Shown here piece after piece: positions 6,535 to 9,230 of a stretch of DNA of 9,230 bases. Source of the DNA: Gammaproteobacteria bacterium (lineage in GTDB: Bacteria; Pseudomonadota; Gammaproteobacteria; S012-40); assembly GCA_029879945.1 (NCBI GenBank), contig JAOUPJ010000137.1, positions 1 to 9,230 on the forward strand. The letters are read 5' to 3'. Made by a program: the position numbers and the translations under genes. Positions within the stretch are counted from its first letter, which is position 1. Each line of letters begins with the position of its first letter. The notes beneath the pieces were generated by a model. That model made no database searches. It was not told the DNA's origin and was given only the letters and a program-made list of their open reading frames with translations.

Positions 6535-6617
6535 ACAAGTATTTAAAAATATTTTTTTTTCTATATACTGCCTTTTCTTGCGTGTTTAATTGTATTGCAG
6601 CCAGGGAAGGGAAGTAA
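6531..6617 (+). CDS. Possible 28-codon hydrophobic small ORF coupled to the Nif3 gene
   Basis: A GTG at 6531 overlaps the Nif3 TGA as GTGA and opens a 28-codon frame to TAA 6615-6617. The peptide starts MNKYLKIFFFLYTAFSCVF and ends in AAREGK: a short basic N-terminus, a hydrophobic core of ~15 residues rich in Phe, then Ala-Ala before a charged end. This is the shape of a signal peptide or a small membrane peptide. The four-base overlap resembles the coupling seen in the his operon. There is no recognisable relative, and the A/T-rich bases at 6540-6562 would give such residues by chance, so it is only a candidate; it could be a remnant of a lost secreted-protein gene. Confidence 0.25.
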   Translation: MNKYLKIFFFLYTAFSCVFNCIAAREGK

Positions 6618-6689
6618 GAACCACGGAAGTGACGTAGTTTATTCCAGTTTTTATTCCATCCCGTTTTCTTAAATAATTGACAAAATCCG

Positions 6690-6718
6690 TTGACAATTAT
6701 TTTTCAGCTCGATACGAT
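6690..6718 (+). promoter_or_regulatory. Strong sigma-70-type promoter candidate of the ACIII-like operon
   Basis: TTGACA (6690-6695) is a perfect -35, and TACGAT (6713-6718) is a four-of-six -10 at the ideal 17-base spacing. Transcription would start near 6725. A second TTGACAA lies 13 bases upstream (6677-6683), a tandem direct repeat of the -35 sequence. It is the best promoter match in the window and indicates that the cytochrome operon is transcribed separately from Nif3. Confidence 0.6.
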
Positions 6719-6754
6719 CAAACACCTGGCTTAATCGCCACCAAAAAAGTTTTT

Positions 6755-6803
6755 ATTGCGAAACACGAAAAATTAGTATTTTCTGATACTGACTTTCGCT
6801 AAT
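6755..6803 (+). ncRNA. Structured leader element, two-tier stem-loop
   Basis: The outer arms ATTGCGAAA (6755-6763) and TTTCGCTAAT (6794-6803) pair over nine base pairs with one bulged A. Inside them TAGTAT (6774-6779) pairs with ATACTG (6786-6791) around a six-base loop. It lies ~30 bases into the predicted transcript. It matches no RNA family I can name and may be a processing, stability or regulatory structure. Confidence 0.35.
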
Positions 6804-6846
6804 GGATATAGGGGGGATCTTGATTTAGCGTGCCGCGTGCTACTGT

Positions 6847-6879
6847 ATGCGGAAGCCCATCGTCTGTTGTTGCTTGTAA
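6847..6879 (+). CDS. Possible leader peptide MRKPIVCCCL
   Basis: A ten-codon frame from ATG 6847 to TAA 6877-6879 contains three consecutive Cys codons (TGT TGT TGC), 130 bases before the pentaheme cytochrome gene. The ATG lies inside the 3' arm of a six-base-pair hairpin (CCGCGT 6833-6838 with ATGCGG 6847-6852). No good ribosome-binding site is near: GGGGGG (6811-6816) is about 30 bases away. Poly-Cys leader peptides act as Cys-responsive attenuators in some actinobacteria; here that is only an analogy, and the frame may be chance. Confidence 0.15.
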   Translation: MRKPIVCCCL

Positions 6880-6999
6880 CTAAGTGACGAACTTCGTTGA
6901 CTGTGTATCCCAAGGTTGCTTATGGCGGCAGGGGCGCGGTTTTCCTCGGTTTTGTACAGACGAACGCGAATCGAGATGTCTGCGAATAGCAAAGCCATT

Positions 7000-7004
7000 G
7001 AGGG
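7000..7004 (+). promoter_or_regulatory. Ribosome-binding site that sets the pentaheme cytochrome start
   Basis: GAGGG ends six bases before the ATG at 7011. The in-frame TTG at 7005 would touch this site directly, so the ATG is the better start. Confidence 0.6.
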
Positions 7005-7010
7005 TTGGAG

Positions 7011-7655
7011 ATGCGACTTATAAATCTCGCGAAGTGCCAAAGAAGTTTCAAACACTTTGGATCTCTATTAGGGCAAAGCCGCCTAAATACAAGGGTGTTA
7101 CTGGGAATTTGCTTCACAGTCTTTCTGTGGATGCCTCTACAGGCAAGCGCTGAATTACCGGTTCCATCTCATATTTCACCACCGGTTGGAGACCACGAAG
7201 GGGAGGATGTGCCTCAGCCCATAGAGTTTCCTCACAACCGGCATGTCAAAGACATGAAGATCAACTGTATGTACTGCCACACCTACGCACGACGTAGTAA
7301 GGTTGCGGGCATACCTCCCACCAGCAAGTGTATGGGTTGTCACAAAATGATCGCCACCGACAAGCCACGCATTCAGAAGCTCACCGAGTATTGGGAGAAA
7401 GGCCAATCGCCTCGCTGGAAAAAAGTCCACGATGTACCCGATTACGTTCACTTTACGCATGAGAAGCACATAAGACGTTTTGTTTTTGACGCGGACTTTC
7501 CGGTTGAAGATGTACAGCAGGTATGTGGCTTGTGTCACGGTGAGATACGTGAGATGACAGTGGCTCACAAGGTGAAGCCGTTGACTATGGGTTTTTGTAG
7601 ACGTTGCCACGAAGCCAATGGTGGTCCTGGCGATTGCTGGAAGTGTCATAAGTGA
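7011..7655 (+). CDS. actA: ActA-like pentaheme cytochrome c of an alternative complex III
   Basis: The product is a 214-residue exported multihaem cytochrome. Five CxxCH motifs bind haem c: CMYCH (86-90), CMGCH (107-111), CGLCH (172-176), CRRCH (196-200) and CWKCH (209-213). Extra His residues (FPHNRH near 73-78, HFTHEKH near 147-153) suit the second axial ligands of cytochrome c3/c7-type folds. An unusually long N-region (~28 residues) precedes a hydrophobic stretch (RVLLGICFTVFLW) and a signal-peptidase site after LQASA at 47. Haem count, the order of motifs and the following MopB-type gene match ActA of ACIII, which passes electrons from quinol oxidation to periplasmic acceptors. QrcA of the related Qrc complex is the main alternative, but it carries six haems. 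The next gene starts 43 bases on, in the same operon. Confidence 0.8.
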   Translation: MRLINLAKCQRSFKHFGSLLGQSRLNTRVLLGICFTVFLWMPLQASAELPVPSHISPPVGDHEGEDVPQPIEFPHNRHVKDMKINCMYCHTYARRSKVAGIPPTSKCMGCHKMIATDKPRIQKLTEYWEKGQSPRWKKVHDVPDYVHFTHEKHIRRFVFDADFPVEDVQQVCGLCHGEIREMTVAHKVKPLTMGFCRRCHEANGGPGDCWKCHK

Positions 7656-7698
7656 TCCTCCAGGCAACAACAGATTGAGCGATTAAAGGTAGCTGACT

Positions 7699-9230
7699 AT
7701 GGATAAGATGAATGTTAATCGTCGAAGCTTTCTGAAAATGCTGGGCTGGGGTGGTGCAGGAACCGCTCTTGCCGGCTGCGACCTTCCGACTACGGTTACA
7801 TTAGAGGAAGGTAAAGAAGAAGTCGTTTCTTATTTGATCCCTGAAGAATTTGCCATTCCGGGTTTGGGCGTATGGTATGCCTCCACTTGTGGTCAATGTG
7901 AAGCAGGGTGCGGTATACACGGCCGCGTTCGTGAAGGACGTGTCCTGAAGGTTGAAGGAAACCCGGATTCGCCGATCAATCACGGTAAGACGTGCATGAT
8001 GGGTCAGGGTGGCGTACAGGCCCACTTCAATCCAGACCGAATCACAGCGCCTCTTATGAGGAAAGGCGGTAGCCTGCAGGCGGTGTCCTGGGATGAAGCG
8101 ATGAGTGCGTTGAACTCCAAATTGGGTTCGGCAAAGGGTAATAAAGTCGCGTTTGTATCCGGTACCGTCAGTGGTCATCAATCCAAATTGATTGATGATT
8201 TGATGGATTCGGTGGGCTCCAAGAGTCATTATGTGCACGAAACAGTCAATGCTTCAGTCTGGCAACAGGTTTGTGCCGATTGGCTGGGGGATGATCTGCC
8301 CAAGCTGCAGCTCGATAAAGCCAATTCCGTGCTTTCCTTTGGTGCCGATTTTCTTGCAACCTGGATTTCCCCAGTACACTTCCCTGGCGAATACGCCAAG
8401 TTCCGACGCAAGGAATCTCGCGGTGTTCTGATTCAGGTTGAGTCCAAAATGACTTTGACAGGCGGTAGCGCTGATCTGTGGGTGAATGCAAACCCAGGAA
8501 CAGAGGGAGCCTTGGCGCTTGGGATCGCGAACTTTATCGTGGACCGGGGTTGGGCCAAAGTGAACATTCCAGGCGATGTCAGAAATGCCCTGAAGGCCTA
8601 TGATCTGGACTCTGTTTCCAGTCTGACTGGCGTGGAAACGTCGCGTATTAAACGTATTGCGAGCTTGCTAACCGAGCGTGCGCCGAGTTTGGTCCTGGCT
8701 GGTGCATCTGCTTCCGGTCACGAAAAAGGGTATGAGTCGGTTGAGGCGGCCATGCTGCTCAATGTGATTTTGGGTAATGTGGGAACAACTATCGAGCCTT
8801 CCAAGCGAGTCACAGCATCTGCGCTGAGAGCCAAGCAAGGAAATACTCGAAGTGTGGTTGATCTAGCAAAAGCGTTGGAAAGTAGAAAGCACTCAGTGGT
8901 GTTCTTCTATAATTCGAATCCTGTTTTTACTGCGCCTGAGTCCTTAAGACTAAAAGACGGTTTAGCCAATGTGGATTTTAAGGTGGCGCTGTCTGCGTTC
9001 CCGGATGAAACTACCGTTGCGGCTGACTTAGTACTTCCTATCCGATCCTATCTGGAAGACTGGGGCACACACGTTGCCGCCTACAGTGGTGACGATGTGG
9101 TCATCAGCATGCAGCAACCCTTGATGGAGCCGCTGCATAAGGAAACTAAGGGCTTCGGCGATATCATGATCTCCCTGCTGAGAGGACGTGATAAAAACTA
9201 CGCCAGTTTTAATGACTATTACGGCTACAT
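7699..9230 (+). CDS. actB: ActB-like molybdopterin-fold subunit, Tat lipoprotein signal, 3' end outside window
   Basis: This frame is open for 510 codons to the window end. ATG 7699 has AAAGG (7685-7689) nine bases upstream. The N-terminus holds the twin-arginine motif NRRSFLK (7-13), a hydrophobic core and a lipobox-like LAGC (24-27), so the protein is probably a Tat-exported lipoprotein. Next comes a MopB [4Fe-4S] pattern: Cys64-x2-Cys67-x3-Cys71-x27-Cys99, followed by the usual GRVLKVEGNPDSP. Further on, VLSFGADFLATWISPV and LTGGSADLWVNANPGTEGALAL are typical of ActB-type relatives of molybdopterin oxidoreductases. In ActB the N-terminal MopB domain has no molybdenum and a C-terminal ferredoxin-like domain carries the Fe-S clusters; that part lies outside the window, so fusion cannot be tested. 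A catalytic molybdoenzyme of the same superfamily remains possible. Confidence 0.78.
   Translation, partial: MDKMNVNRRSFLKMLGWGGAGTALAGCDLPTTVTLEEGKEEVVSYLIPEEFAIPGLGVWYASTCGQCEAGCGIHGRVREGRVLKVEGNPDSPINHGKTCMMGQGGVQAHFNPDRITAPLMRKGGSLQAVSWDEAMSALNSKLGSAKGNKVAFVSGTVSGHQSKLIDDLMDSVGSKSHYVHETVNASVWQQVCADWLGDDLPKLQLDKANSVLSFGADFLATWISPVHFPGEYAKFRRKESRGVLIQVESKMTLTGGSADLWVNANPGTEGALALGIANFIVDRGWAKVNIPGDVRNALKAYDLDSVSSLTGVETSRIKRIASLLTERAPSLVLAGASASGHEKGYESVEAAMLLNVILGNVGTTIEPSKRVTASALRAKQGNTRSVVDLAKALESRKHSVVFFYNSNPVFTAPESLRLKDGLANVDFKVALSAFPDETTVAADLVLPIRSYLEDWGTHVAAYSGDDVVISMQQPLMEPLHKETKGFGDIMISLLRGRDKNYASFNDYYGY

Larger units (their letters stand above)
6535..7010 (+). other. Long intergenic/leader region before the cytochrome operon
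   Basis: About 475 bases separate Nif3 from the cytochrome gene. The first ~80 are A/T-rich with a run of nine T but no GC stem. Then come two TTGACA boxes (6677-6682 and 6690-6695), a promoter candidate, a two-tier stem-loop (6755-6803), and a small hairpin covering the start of a Cys-rich mini-ORF (6833-6852). If the promoter is right, the operon's mRNA has an untranslated leader of about 285 bases, long for this kind of gene. No tRNA, known riboswitch or clear attenuator terminator was recognised. Confidence 0.6.

Noticed and set aside
6540..6562. T-run after Nif3 as an intrinsic terminator
   Set aside because: The nine T follow only an A/T-rich stretch with at most a 4-bp AU stem, so no stable hairpin.
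7005..7010. TTG start of the cytochrome at 7005
   Set aside because: It abuts GAGGG with no spacing; ATG 7011 has proper spacing.
6884..7153. 89-residue plus-strand frame overlapping the start of the pentaheme cytochrome
   Set aside because: It overlaps the cytochrome signal-peptide region in another frame, has no recognisable domains and no ribosome-binding site.
7176..7670. 164-residue minus-strand frame opposite the cytochrome
   Set aside because: The five haem motifs on the plus strand identify the real gene; the antisense product is low-complexity in composition.
7801..8491. Several minus- and plus-strand frames inside the ActB-like gene
   Set aside because: All overlap a continuous 510-codon plus-strand frame with clear family motifs.
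1..9230. CRISPR arrays, tRNA/rRNA genes, IS elements or prophage genes
   Set aside because: No repeat-spacer pattern, cloverleaf, transposase or terminal inverted repeats were seen anywhere in the window.

Overview
The window looks like a gammaproteobacterial chromosome segment of moderate GC content. The evidence is the gene order (the end of a his operon running into tatABC) and the closeness of the Tat and HisF proteins to Enterobacteria/Pseudomonas-type families. The genus cannot be told from this sequence. Both ends cut through genes: hisA lacks its 5' part, and the last gene (a molybdopterin-fold, Tat-exported subunit) lacks its 3' part.

Layout. Positions 1-1909 hold the end of the histidine operon, hisA'-hisF-hisI-hisE, tightly packed with 4-base overlaps. 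Positions 1947-3551 hold tatA-tatB-tatC on the same strand, with no terminator visible between his and tat. A convergent, membrane-anchored DegS/AlgW-type protease lies at 3587-4780 (minus), followed by a small predicted outer-membrane beta-barrel at 4986-5483 (minus) with its own intrinsic terminator. After a divergent intergenic region with several inverted repeats comes a Nif3/YbgI-family dinuclear-metal protein (5776-6534, plus). A gap of about 475 bases then holds a good sigma-70-type promoter and a structured leader. It leads into a two-gene start of an alternative complex III (ACIII)-like operon: a pentaheme cytochrome c (ActA-like, 7011-7655) and an ActB-like Fe-S/molybdopterin-fold subunit with a twin-arginine signal (7699 to the window end).

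How the genes fit together. Four his products carry out consecutive middle steps of histidine synthesis (HisE, HisI, HisA, HisF). TatABC is the translocase for folded, cofactor-loaded proteins. In many beta- and gammaproteobacteria the his-tatABC-serine protease-Nif3 block is followed by petABC, the cytochrome bc1 complex, whose Rieske subunit is a Tat substrate. Here the petABC position appears to be held by an ACIII-type quinol:acceptor oxidoreductase, whose B subunit also has a twin-arginine signal. This possible swap of one complex III for an unrelated one at the same locus is the most interesting point of the window. Its direct evidence is the five CxxCH haem motifs, the Tat/lipobox signal and the MopB-type sequence. 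The petABC comparison rests on recalled gene order and was not searched.
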